Under the pieces are notes generated by a model. It searched no databases. It was not told the origin of the DNA and worked only from the letters and a program-made list of their open reading frames with translations. This document shows positions 1-8,265 of a stretch of DNA of 64,000 nt, piece after piece. A program made the translations under genes and the position numbers. This stretch comes from CAZLMW01 sp964560875 (GTDB lineage: Bacteria > Myxococcota_A > UBA9042): assembly GCA_964560875.1 (NCBI GenBank), contig CAZLMW010000014.1:1-64000 (forward strand), given 5' to 3'. Each line of letters starts with the position of its first letter. Position 1 is the stretch's first letter.

Positions 1-64
1 GGTTGGAATCGACATTTCAAAGGCGAAGGTGGACGTGTGTGTCCTCGACGAGGAGCAACCGTGA
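1..64 (+). mobile_element. IS110-family transposase, N-terminal fragment
   Basis: A short open frame enters from the left edge and reads VGIDISKAKVDVCVLDEEQP before a TGA at 62-64. This matches the start of the DEDD catalytic domain of IS110-family transposases, where GIDVSK followed by a hydrophobic strand carries the first catalytic Asp. Only about 20 residues are in the window and they end at a stop, far short of the roughly 300-400 residues of the family. It is either a decayed remnant or a copy broken by frameshift. What lies to the left is unseen. Confidence 0.6.
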
Positions 65-168
65 GATTGGCGACCTCACAAGCACTGAAAATCATGGCCT
101 TACACCCAAAGTGACCGGCATTGCCTTTAGCCCGGTCTTCTCATCAAAGCGCGGGCCCTGCCACCGGT
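65..168. other. Short intergenic region with a weak inverted repeat
   Basis: This stretch separates the transposase remnant from the 3' end of the vWA gene on the minus strand. GACCGG at 113-118 pairs with CCGGTC at 132-137 and could be the stem of a terminator for the minus-strand operon. There is no clear T-run next to it, so the assignment is weak. No gene is visible here. Confidence 0.25.
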
Positions 169-1845
169 TTAGAAGTCGGCGCCGCAGACCTTCAGGTTCT
201 TGATGTCGAAGACCTGGTTGAGCTTCTGCAGGAAGGTGTCCGGATCTGCCGCGTCGGCGCCGAGGAGGGAGCCGTTGCCGGACATGGCGAGGTTCATCGA
301 GTTGGTGATGTTGGGCTGCGCCGAGATGTCGACCACGTGAACCCGCACACCGAAGGGCTTGCCGTCCGGTGATCGCAGGACGTTGTTTTTGAAGTCCTTG
401 GCCTTGCCCGTGAGGATGTTCTGCGGGTGCTTGACGCATTGGCCGGCGCAGTACAGCTCCTTGGTGGGGTCGGTGACGCCCGACAGACACGGCTTGTTGG
501 TCTTGGTGCAGTAGGTGTCGATGCCGCCGGCGTCTTCGAACTCGCTCTGGCAGTATTTGCCCATCGTCATCTGGGTCTTATCGTTGATGAGGTCCTTGCA
601 CTTGGCGCCGCCGACGCAATCCTTGTTGCTCTGGCACGCCAGCCCCATGCCGAGCCGCTTGGCCTGCACCCACGGAGCGAAGTACTTGCTCGGCGTGTTG
701 CCCTGGCCGCCATCGGTGAAGAGGACGACGACGGTATCGCGGCAGGAGCGCGCGGGGTCTTTGCAGACGCCCTTCTTGCACTGGTAGTTGACGTTGTCGC
801 AGTCGGCGTCGGTCTTGCACTTCTTGCCGTCGATCACGACCTTGTTGCGCAGGTATTCACCGACGTAGAAGAGCGTTTTGCCGATCGGCGTACCACCGGT
901 GGGGCGCAACTCCGGGTCGGTGTGGACAAAGCATTTGCCGGCGCAGCAGGCGCCCGCGCACCCGGCCCACGGCTGACAGATCGTCGACGGATTTCCGCAC
1001 GTGCCGAGCTGCTGCATCGACTCGGTGCCGTCCATCCACTTCTTCATCTTCTGCTTGGTCGGGTAGGTGTCGTCGGGCGGGAAGCGCACGCAGAGAGTCT
1101 CGTTGAGCGACGGCCAGAACCAGTTGCTGTTGCCGTCCACGAATTCCTGGTCCTTGGGGCCGGGGCTGGTCTCGCCGCTGATGAACGACTGCCCATAGTA
1201 AAATCCGCTGTTGCAGCTTTTGAACGTCGAGCTCGTGTACTTGATCTTCTGCGGGAAGCGGAACATCGCCATGCGCGTCGTGTTGGCGTTGATCTTGTCG
1301 AGCGCGGCGCTGAACACCATCTTCGAGATGTCCATGCGGCTGCAGCCCTTCGACGGGTCGCAGGAAGGCCAACTCAGGTTGCTGCAGGGCTTTTGGGTGC
1401 AGCCGGTCGGCGACGTGCCTTTGCAGAGAAACGCCGGGCAGGTCTTCTTGTCCTTGGTGCAACCCGAGCCGCACCAGCAACCGAGGTTGACCTTCGCGGT
1501 CATCGAGCCGGACGAGTCGAAAACGACGATCAGGTTGTTGTTCACGGGCACACACTTGCCGTTGCTGCAGGTGTTGCCGGGGAAGCAGTTGGACAGGATC
1601 CAGCCGTCTTCCTGGATGCCACAGGTGGCGAGCTTGGCGCCTTCGCACTTGACCTGGCCCTTGCTGCAGACCTTGACCGGGGGCACGTCCTCGGGCGGGA
1701 NNNNNNNNNNNNNNNNNNNNNNNNNNNNNNNNNNNNNNNNNNNNNNNNNNNNNNNNNNNNNNNNNNNNNNNNNNNNNNNNNNNNNNNNNNNNNNNNNNNN
1801 GAGCCTGGTCTTGACGTGATTGGTGCAGAAAAGATGCGTGCGCAT
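169..1845 (-). CDS. vWA-domain Cys-rich surface protein (paralogue 1, with assembly gap)
   Basis: The protein carries a von Willebrand factor A fold with the metal-ion (MIDAS) motif FDSSGSM shortly after an N-terminal Cys-rich segment (CSKGQVKCEGAKLATCG). Many further cysteines are spread through the vWA region, for example CVPVNNN and CAGACCAGKC, which suggests a disulfide-stabilised exported protein. vWA proteins usually bind a protein ligand through Mg2+. The chosen ATG at 1845 has an AGGA ribosome-binding site about 8 nt upstream. The first 15 codons (MRTHLFCTNHVKTRL) run straight into a 100-N gap at 1701-1800, so the signal peptide and linker are missing from the assembly. The gap length happens to keep the frame. 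It is a tandem paralogue of the gene at 1978-3471 and last in the minus-strand string. The ligand is unknown. Confidence 0.8.
   Translation of the reverse strand: MRTHLFCTNHVKTRLXXXXXXXXXXXXXXXXXXXXXXXXXXXXXXXXXXPPEDVPPVKVCSKGQVKCEGAKLATCGIQEDGWILSNCFPGNTCSNGKCVPVNNNLIVVFDSSGSMTAKVNLGCWCGSGCTKDKKTCPAFLCKGTSPTGCTQKPCSNLSWPSCDPSKGCSRMDISKMVFSAALDKINANTTRMAMFRFPQKIKYTSSTFKSCNSGFYYGQSFISGETSPGPKDQEFVDGNSNWFWPSLNETLCVRFPPDDTYPTKQKMKKWMDGTESMQQLGTCGNPSTICQPWAGCAGACCAGKCFVHTDPELRPTGGTPIGKTLFYVGEYLRNKVVIDGKKCKTDADCDNVNYQCKKGVCKDPARSCRDTVVVLFTDGGQGNTPSKYFAPWVQAKRLGMGLACQSNKDCVGGAKCKDLINDKTQMTMGKYCQSEFEDAGGIDTYCTKTNKPCLSGVTDPTKELYCAGQCVKHPQNILTGKAKDFKNNVLRSPDGKPFGVRVHVVDISAQPNITNSMNLAMSGNGSLLGADAADPDTFLQKLNQVFDIKNLKVCGADF
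1701..1800. other. Assembly gap (100 N)
   Basis: A run of exactly 100 N marks a scaffold gap of unknown real length. It falls inside the 5' part of the vWA gene, between the start and the first Cys-rich motif. Confidence 0.98.
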
Positions 1846-1977
1846 GGCGATCCTCGGTGTGGCGGCGCGCTGTTCGCGCACGTCTAACCCCTCATGGCGT
1901 GATTCCGGCCCATGTGCCCGAAATCCATCGGGCGGCCCAACGCTTCGGCGACCGGAAAGACATGGTACTCAAACCGC

Positions 1978-3471
1978 TCAGCCGCCGTCTTTGCTACCAC
2001 AGACTTTCTTATTCTTCATGTCGAAAGCGCTCTCAAGCACCGTCAAAAATGCGGTCGAGTCGGCGATATCGGCCGTGAGCATCCGGCCACCGCCGGCGAT
2101 CGCGAGATAGAAGCTCTTCGAGATGTCGGGCGCGCCGCTGATGTCGACGACGTGAACCCGGACCGAAAACGGCTGTCCATCGGGCGACCGAAGCACGTTG
2201 TCGAGCGGCTTGAGCGCTTTGGCGGACGTCAGCTTGAGCGAGTCAGGCAGACACCGCGGCTTGTCGCCGGCGAGCGCGGGGCAGTAGTGAGGGTGCTTTT
2301 TGTCGCTCACATTCGGCTTGCACGGCGCGCTGGTCGCCATGCAGTGGTAGCCGGTCTCGGACGTGGGCAGGCAGCGGCCCTTGGTGCACTTGGCGCCGCC
2401 GGTGCATTCGTTGTCCTTCTTGCACGCCAGTCCGTAACGGAGGCGCTGGGCCGAGACCTGCGGTGAGAAGAAGTAGGTCGGATCGTTGTTCTGGCCGCCG
2501 TCGGTAAACAGCATCACGACGTGTTCGCGGCAGGCCCGCGCGTAGTCAACGCAGTAGCCCTTGTTGCACTGGTAGTTGGGGCTGTTGCAGTCCGCGTCGA
2601 TGATGCACGCCTTGCCGTCGACCACGATCTTATTGCGGAAGTATTCGCCAATGTAGAACAGCGTCTTGCCGATCGGCGTGCTGCCATTGGCGCGCAGCTC
2701 AGGCTCGATGTGGGCGTGGCAACTCTTGGCGCAACACGCGCCGCCCCCGCACTTGGAATCGGTGCTGCAGGTCTTGTACGGGTTCGCACACGCCTTGCCG
2801 GTCGACTTGATCTTCTCAAAGCCGTCCATCCAGCGGCCGATCGATTTCTTCTGCAACAGCGCCTTGGCGGCGGTGGGCGGATAGCCGACGCACAGGATTT
2901 GGTGCAGTGAGTTCCAATACCAGGAGTCATCGGCAGACACGTGCTGGTCGTCCTTGTCGCCGCTGAGCTTGGTCAAGCCCGCGTAGTGGCCCTTCGTGCA
3001 TGTCGACGCCTCCGAGCTCGCGAGACGCTGCGGGAAACGGAACAGGGCGAGGCGGGTCAGCTTGGGGTCCACACCCGCGAGCGCCTGGCCGAATGTGACC
3101 TTGGACACGCCCATGCGCGTGCAGTCCTTGGCGGGCTTGCAGTTGGGGAAGATCTGCTTGGTGCACGCTTTGCCCTTGACCGTGGCGGCCATCGAACCGG
3201 ACGTGTCGAACGCGATGACGAGGTTGTTTTCGAGCAGGCGACAGGCGCCATTGCGGCAATACTGGCCGGGAAAACAGGCCTGGATGGACCAGCCGTCNNN
3301 NNNNNNNNNNNNNNNNNNNNNNNNNNNNNNNNNNNNNNNNNNNNNNNNNNNNNNNNNNNNNNNNNNNNNNNNNNNNNNNNNNNNNNNNNNNNNNNNNTTG
3401 CTGTCGTCGCGGGTGCAACCGACCAGCACCAGGGCCGAGATGGCCGCGGCGCAGGTGAGAGCTTTGAACAT
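1978..3471 (-). CDS. vWA-domain lipoprotein (paralogue 2, with assembly gap)
   Basis: The N-terminus is MFKALTCAAAISALVLVGC, a lipoprotein signal with lipobox LVGC, so the mature protein should be anchored through its first Cys. After a 100-N gap the sequence resumes with DGWSIQACFPGQYC and a vWA domain whose MIDAS motif is FDTSGSM. The rest aligns by eye with the neighbouring paralogue: ELRANGSTPIGKTLFYIGEY here versus a near-identical ELRPTGGTPIGKTLFYVGEY there, and both have a late VRVHVVDISA/G block. A GTG at 3492 is an alternative start, but the ATG at 3471 gives a normal lipoprotein signal. It lies 17 nt downstream of the lipoprotein gene 3489-5426 and is probably co-transcribed with it. 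The function is unknown beyond a likely Mg2+-dependent binding role. Confidence 0.83.
   Translation of the reverse strand: MFKALTCAAAISALVLVGCTRDDSXXXXXXXXXXXXXXXXXXXXXXXXXXXXXXXXXXDGWSIQACFPGQYCRNGACRLLENNLVIAFDTSGSMAATVKGKACTKQIFPNCKPAKDCTRMGVSKVTFGQALAGVDPKLTRLALFRFPQRLASSEASTCTKGHYAGLTKLSGDKDDQHVSADDSWYWNSLHQILCVGYPPTAAKALLQKKSIGRWMDGFEKIKSTGKACANPYKTCSTDSKCGGGACCAKSCHAHIEPELRANGSTPIGKTLFYIGEYFRNKIVVDGKACIIDADCNSPNYQCNKGYCVDYARACREHVVMLFTDGGQNNDPTYFFSPQVSAQRLRYGLACKKDNECTGGAKCTKGRCLPTSETGYHCMATSAPCKPNVSDKKHPHYCPALAGDKPRCLPDSLKLTSAKALKPLDNVLRSPDGQPFSVRVHVVDISGAPDISKSFYLAIAGGGRMLTADIADSTAFLTVLESAFDMKNKKVCGSKDGG
3298..3397. other. Assembly gap (100 N)
   Basis: The second run of exactly 100 N lies between the lipoprotein signal and the first conserved block of the second vWA gene. 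This is the same relative position as the gap in its paralogue. The true length is unknown; the 100-N length happens to keep the frame. Confidence 0.98.
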
Positions 3472-3488
3472 GTCCAGCCCGATGGGGC

Positions 3489-5426
3489 TCACTTGCCGCG
3501 GGTGAGCGTCAAGATAGCGCCGATCGCGCCGACCGGAACCGACATGCCGCAGGCGTAGGACTGGGCGCGGTTGCCGCAGTTGAGGGTCACAGGACGATCA
3601 GCCGGGAAACGCACGGGAATCGGCGGCACAACCGCCTTGAACGCGGCCACCGCGGCCCCGAGGTTGAGGTAGAAGAACGACGACGGCGTGCCTTCGACGC
3701 GCTCAGCGGCGGCCTTGTACACGGGGGCGTCGACGAGCCCACCCTTCTTGCCGAGCGCCGAACGACGGCCCTGCTCGAGCGCGCTGGGACCAACCGCAAG
3801 GGCGACCCGGTTCTTGGCCGAACACAACGCGACGGCCGTCCGGTCACCGATCACGGCCTTCGCAGCGGCCGCTTCCTTGTCACCGGGCTTGGCGATCTTG
3901 GTCCAGTCGAGCGCGAAGTCGACGACCTCGCACGCCGCGCCGCCGTCCTTGCTGGCGTTTTGCGTGATCGTGATGCCCATCTCCTTGGCCATCGGGCCGT
4001 AGGTCGTGAGCAGCGGTTCGAGCTTGCGCTCCTTCAACGCGCGCTCAACGACGGCGAACTGCGCCTCTTCAGCCTTGGACAGCGCTTTGCCCTTCTTGGC
4101 CTTCTCCTGCGCGATCGCCTTGATGCCGATCTCGGCGACGATGTCCTTGAGCGCCTTGATCGAGGCGACGGGGTCCGTGGCGCCATACCAGGTGAGCGCA
4201 CCGGCGGCGGACGGGCCATCGCGGTACATCGCCAGGCCGCTCTGTCCGGTCTGCAGGTTCACGACCGCACGCAGGTCCGCGTCGAGGTCAGCGGCGACCT
4301 TTTCGTCGAGCTTGAACATCGTCTTGAGCATTTTCATGGTCTGGTCGAGCTGGCTGATGCCGGCCTTGGGGTCCATGTCGGCAACGAAGCTGAGGAACGA
4401 GTTGCCGGGCAGGCTGTCTCCGGACGGACGGGCATCGCGGCCCTTGCCCGCGTTGAGCTGCTTGGCGAGCTTGCTGCCAGCGGCGGCCTGAACGCGGCCG
4501 CCGATCTTCACGTAGTTCGTGTCGCCGTCGACCGTCAGCTCGAGCCGCGTCATGTCGGTGACCCACTGGCGGAACATCTTGCTGTAATAGCCCGCCGGCA
4601 TGCCGGCCTGCGCCTGGGTCGCTTCCATGCGCGCAAACTGGGCGAGCAGCATCTCGATCTGCGGCTTGCGGGTCTTGGCGGCGTCGGTCACCGAAACACC
4701 AAGGTACGCGAGCGACGGAGGCGTGGTGGCGGAAAGGCGGGTCGCAAACGCCTTGGCCTTGCCGAAACGCTCGTTCTTCGAGGTGACGACCATGTACTTG
4801 CCGATGAAGTCGATGAAGACGTCGGGCGCTCCGGCGATCGGCTGGGCCTTGGGACCGGGGCGAACGGGCTTGAGCAGCGCGGCGTGACCCTTGGCTTCAG
4901 CGCCCTTGATCGCGGTCTTGAGCGACGCTTCAGCCTTGGCCTTGTCGGTCATCGGCAGCATCACAACCACGCCGCCGGGCAGGTCCTGCGGGTTGTCGTC
5001 CTGCAGGAACAAGTGCACCGGCTTGGCTTTGTCGAGCCACTCATGCCCGGTGATGCCCTGGTCGGCGAGCGCGCGGGTGAGGTCGCGGTAGAAGCTGTCG
5101 CGGAGCGAAGCGCCCGGAGGAACGACGCCGATCTGGCTGGCGATGGTCTCCGAAGCGTCGAAAACCGCGGTGAGCGAGCGGAACGACAGCCAGGCGACGA
5201 CCGAATCACCCGCGTCGAGCTTGACGTCAGCGGGCGGCGGGGCCTTGGGCTTGACCTTCTCGGCGATCTTCTTGGCGGCGCCTTTACCGGCGGCGACGGC
5301 TTTGTCAGCACCTTTCTTACCGGCGGCGGCGGGGCTCTTCTTTTCGTCTTTCTTTTTCTTGCTGCAGCCCGGCGCGACCAGGGTCACGGCGGCGGCAAGG
5401 GCGATTAGGGCGGTCAGGTTGCGCAT
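3489..5426 (-). CDS. Lipoprotein of unknown function, Lys/Ala-rich linker
   Basis: A 645-residue protein starts at the ATG with GGAG about 7 nt upstream. Residues 1-21 form a lipoprotein signal ending VAPGC, with Cys21 as the lipid anchor. A Lys/Ala-rich, low-complexity linker follows to about residue 75. The remainder is a soluble domain beginning DAGDSVVAWLSFRSLTAVFD, with repeated alpha/beta features and no catalytic motif I recognise. The opening resembles proteins of the DUF3352 type, but this is a weak impression. It sits between an unknown helical protein (50 nt upstream) and the vWA lipoprotein (17 nt downstream) on the same strand. The shared lipoprotein character suggests that this string builds an envelope-associated assembly. 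Confidence 0.72.
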   Translation of the reverse strand: MRNLTALIALAAAVTLVAPGCSKKKKDEKKSPAAAGKKGADKAVAAGKGAAKKIAEKVKPKAPPPADVKLDAGDSVVAWLSFRSLTAVFDASETIASQIGVVPPGASLRDSFYRDLTRALADQGITGHEWLDKAKPVHLFLQDDNPQDLPGGVVVMLPMTDKAKAEASLKTAIKGAEAKGHAALLKPVRPGPKAQPIAGAPDVFIDFIGKYMVVTSKNERFGKAKAFATRLSATTPPSLAYLGVSVTDAAKTRKPQIEMLLAQFARMEATQAQAGMPAGYYSKMFRQWVTDMTRLELTVDGDTNYVKIGGRVQAAAGSKLAKQLNAGKGRDARPSGDSLPGNSFLSFVADMDPKAGISQLDQTMKMLKTMFKLDEKVAADLDADLRAVVNLQTGQSGLAMYRDGPSAAGALTWYGATDPVASIKALKDIVAEIGIKAIAQEKAKKGKALSKAEEAQFAVVERALKERKLEPLLTTYGPMAKEMGITITQNASKDGGAACEVVDFALDWTKIAKPGDKEAAAAKAVIGDRTAVALCSAKNRVALAVGPSALEQGRRSALGKKGGLVDAPVYKAAAERVEGTPSSFFYLNLGAAVAAFKAVVPPIPVRFPADRPVTLNCGNRAQSYACGMSVPVGAIGAILTLTRGK

Positions 5427-5476
5427 CGAGGGCTCCGAACAGGTGAGCGAAGGGCCGGGAGTATGAGGGTTGACGA

Positions 5477-6802
5477 TCACGAGGTCCAGCGTCGAATCAG
5501 CGCGGCAAACGGCCCGGCCAGGCCGTCCATCGCATCGAGGGCAAGGAGCGCCTGGCGGTGACCAGAGCGCGGTGCAAGCGGGCGTGTGGCTGCACGCAGG
5601 GCGGACCCAAGCACAATCTCGCGGTGCGGGTTGTCGCCGAGGCTCGAAAAGACCTCGACAGCGGCGCACAGACACGAGCTGACCAGGGCTTGGCCGGTCG
5701 CGGTCTGCGGATGGTCGTCGAACGCCGCTTCGGACAGGTGAGCGCACAGCGGCTGGACGGGCAGCATCATCAACAAGTAGCCGCGCAACGCCGCGATCGC
5801 ACCGTCTGTGTTGGACGCCAACATGCGGGCGCCGACCTTGGCGATCTCGGGGCCGTGATCCCACGTTTGGGGCAGCGGTTCAGGTTCGGCCATCGCGAAT
5901 GGCTCAAACGTCGCATCCACCACCTTGAGCCGGTTGACGAGCCACGCGCCGTAAAGCAGCAGACGCAGCCACTCGGGGCGGTCGGCGTGGCGCAGCAAGC
6001 GGGTGATGGCAGCGGCGGTTTCGAGCGCAAAGATCGGGTCTGTGAAATCTTCCTGGCGGCGCGGATCGGCGGCGATGTGGGCGTCAAACTGGAGCAACCG
6101 CTGCGCGGCGGCCAACCCGATGGAGCCGGCGAGGACGGCGCGCGGGATGCCGAACGCGGCGGCTCGTGCCGTGGCTCGGAAGGCAGCTTCCGGCTGGCCC
6201 TCAACGAGATGTTTGCGAAACTTCGGCTCTTGGAATTTGGCCAGCTTCGCCGGGTCGGCGGCGCTGAAGATCGTCTCCCAGTTGCCGTCGACGAGCTGTT
6301 CGCGCTCGCAATGTGCGGCCAACGCGGGATCGTCGAGTCCGGGCTCGTTCACAGCCGCGATGGCGCGGGCGCAGAGGCCACCGACGGCGTCGTCGCCACA
6401 CGCTTCGGCAAGCTCAGCGATCGCTGCCACGACGGGTGCGTGATGCCCAGCTTCGGCACCACGGCTGTACAGCGCGTCGATCAACTCCGCTGGCGTCGCC
6501 GATTCGTTGGCTTCAGCAGAGGTCCAGCGCAGGGTCTCCGCCATGATCGAAGCGGCCTGGGCCAGCGGCAGGAGGGCTCTTTTTTCAGGGGCAGCGCCAG
6601 CGACACGAACCGCATCGGAAAGCACGACAACAGCGCGACGCCAGGGTCCTTCAGCCGCCGCAATCGACGCGGCGAGACCACCACCGAGCGCGGCAACGGA
6701 CGCGCCGGCTCGAAAACCAGCTTCGAGCGCCGCAATTACGCCGACGACGTCGCCTTTGAACAACGCCTCGCGAGAAGCGGTCGCGAAGGTCTGCGCACTC
6801 AT
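5477..6802 (-). CDS. Hypothetical all-helical protein
   Basis: A 441-residue, Ala/Leu-rich protein with no signal peptide and no transmembrane segment, so probably cytoplasmic. The chosen start (MSAQTFATASREALFKGD) has GGGAGA upstream; a GTG 36 nt earlier lacks a better signal. Predicted helices dominate throughout, and two Trp-rich stretches (WETIFSAADPAKLAKFQ and PEWLRLLLYGAWLVNRLK) may form the core. I do not recognise the family. It lies directly after the NtrC-type regulator (36 nt) and before a lipoprotein gene, so it is probably in the same transcript. No function can be assigned from sequence. Confidence 0.7.
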   Translation of the reverse strand: MSAQTFATASREALFKGDVVGVIAALEAGFRAGASVAALGGGLAASIAAAEGPWRRAVVVLSDAVRVAGAAPEKRALLPLAQAASIMAETLRWTSAEANESATPAELIDALYSRGAEAGHHAPVVAAIAELAEACGDDAVGGLCARAIAAVNEPGLDDPALAAHCEREQLVDGNWETIFSAADPAKLAKFQEPKFRKHLVEGQPEAAFRATARAAAFGIPRAVLAGSIGLAAAQRLLQFDAHIAADPRRQEDFTDPIFALETAAAITRLLRHADRPEWLRLLLYGAWLVNRLKVVDATFEPFAMAEPEPLPQTWDHGPEIAKVGARMLASNTDGAIAALRGYLLMMLPVQPLCAHLSEAAFDDHPQTATGQALVSSCLCAAVEVFSSLGDNPHREIVLGSALRAATRPLAPRSGHRQALLALDAMDGLAGPFAALIRRWTS

Positions 6803-6838
6803 CGGTTGGTCTCCCCACTCATCCGTTGCCCGCGGCAC

Positions 6839-8257
6839 TCATCCGGCGCTTTCCGCCGGGCGCGCTTGGGTCGTTTGACCCTCGAGCTTTCGGTAAATGG
6901 TCCGCACGGCGATGCCAAGCAGGTGAGCGGCGCGGCGTTTGTCGCCACCGGTCATCTTCAACGTCTCGGCGAGGGCGAGCCTCTCCATCTCCTCGAGCGG
7001 CGTGCCCACCGGGATATGCATCATCCGGCTGCCACCTTCGGCACGAGCGACCCGACCGGGCAGGTCCGTCAGACCGATCGAAGACGAGCGCGACAACACG
7101 ACAGCCCGCTCGATCACGTTCTCGAGCTCGCGAACGTTGCCGGGCCACGGCCAAGCGGAAAGAGCGGCGAGCGCATCGGCGTCGATCGAACCGACTTCCT
7201 TGTTGTTGATGGCGGCGAAACGGCGCAGAAAATGCGTGGCCAGTCGAGGAATGTCGTCGCCTCGTTCGCGCAACGGCGGCAACTCCAACGTCACGACGTT
7301 GAGTCGGTAATACAGGTCCTGGCGAAAGGTCCGCGCAGCAATATCGGCCTCAAGATCGCGGTTTGTCGCCGCGAGCAGCCGCACATCGACGAGCTCGGGC
7401 AAGCCACCACCGACACGCTCGACCTCCGATTCCTGCAGCACGCGCAGCAGTTTGGCCTGCAGCGGCAACGGCAAGTCACCGATCTCATCGAGCAGCAGCG
7501 TTCCGCCGTGCGCTATCTGGAACTTGCCGTCGCGACGCATATGAGCGCCCGTAAACGCGCCCTTTTCATGCCCGAAGAGCTCCGACTCCAGCAGATGCTC
7601 AGGGATCGCCGCACAGTTGACGGCGACAAAAGGTCCGCGGCGACCGCTCAGACGGTGCAATGCGCGCGCAAAGACCTCCTTTCCGGTGCCGCTCTCACCG
7701 GTCAACAACACGGTGGTTCGCGCGGTCGCAACCTGCTCAGCGAGCTCCACGGAACGCCGCATCACGGCGCTGCGACCGATGATGTCGCGGCTTCGACCGG
7801 CGCGATCCAAAGCCTCGCGCAAGGTCTTGTTTTCGTGTTGCAAACTGGCCCGCTCGTGGCCGCGATTGACCGCCCGCACCACGTCGGCGCGCCGCAGCGG
7901 CTTGGTGATGAAGTCGTACGCGCCGTCTTTCATCGCAGCGACGGCTGTTTCGACCGTGCCGTACGCTGTCATGACGATGACGGCGGTGTGCGGGCTGACC
8001 TGGCGACACACCCGCAGCAGCTCGATGCCGTCGACCTCGGGCATCATCAGGTCGGTCAGCAGCACCGAGATGTGCTCTTTTCGCAGGACGGCGATGGCCT
8101 CCCGACCGCGACCGACAGCGATCACCGGCAGCCCCTCGCGCTCGAGGATCTTGACGAGGCTGCGCAAGTTCGCGGCGTCGTCATCGACGATCAACACCTG
8201 CGAAACAGGCGCGTTGTCATCGGCCGGTTGGGCGGCGGTCGGCTTGGCGGCGGTCAT
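6839..8257 (-). CDS. NtrC-family sigma-54-dependent response regulator
   Basis: A 472-residue protein with the full NtrC layout. The receiver domain spans about residues 20-135, with acidic pair Asp25/Asp26, phospho-acceptor Asp69 (LLTDLMMPEVDG) and Lys119. The AAA+ sigma-54 activation domain has Walker A GESGTGKE (187-194), the sigma-54 contact loop GAFTGA (233-238) and Walker B LLLDEIG (254-260). A Fis-type helix-turn-helix lies at the C-terminus (GDKRRAAHLLGIAVRTIYRK). It should activate sigma-54 promoters after phosphorylation. No histidine kinase lies in the window, so the partner is elsewhere. It starts 8 nt after the RNase E/G gene, which is unusual company for an activator of this class. 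I found no convincing -24/-12 sigma-54 promoter among the sites I searched by eye. Confidence 0.92.
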   Translation of the reverse strand: MTAAKPTAAQPADDNAPVSQVLIVDDDAANLRSLVKILEREGLPVIAVGRGREAIAVLRKEHISVLLTDLMMPEVDGIELLRVCRQVSPHTAVIVMTAYGTVETAVAAMKDGAYDFITKPLRRADVVRAVNRGHERASLQHENKTLREALDRAGRSRDIIGRSAVMRRSVELAEQVATARTTVLLTGESGTGKEVFARALHRLSGRRGPFVAVNCAAIPEHLLESELFGHEKGAFTGAHMRRDGKFQIAHGGTLLLDEIGDLPLPLQAKLLRVLQESEVERVGGGLPELVDVRLLAATNRDLEADIAARTFRQDLYYRLNVVTLELPPLRERGDDIPRLATHFLRRFAAINNKEVGSIDADALAALSAWPWPGNVRELENVIERAVVLSRSSSIGLTDLPGRVARAEGGSRMMHIPVGTPLEEMERLALAETLKMTGGDKRRAAHLLGIAVRTIYRKLEGQTTQARPAESAG

Positions 8258-8265
8258 CGCGCTGT

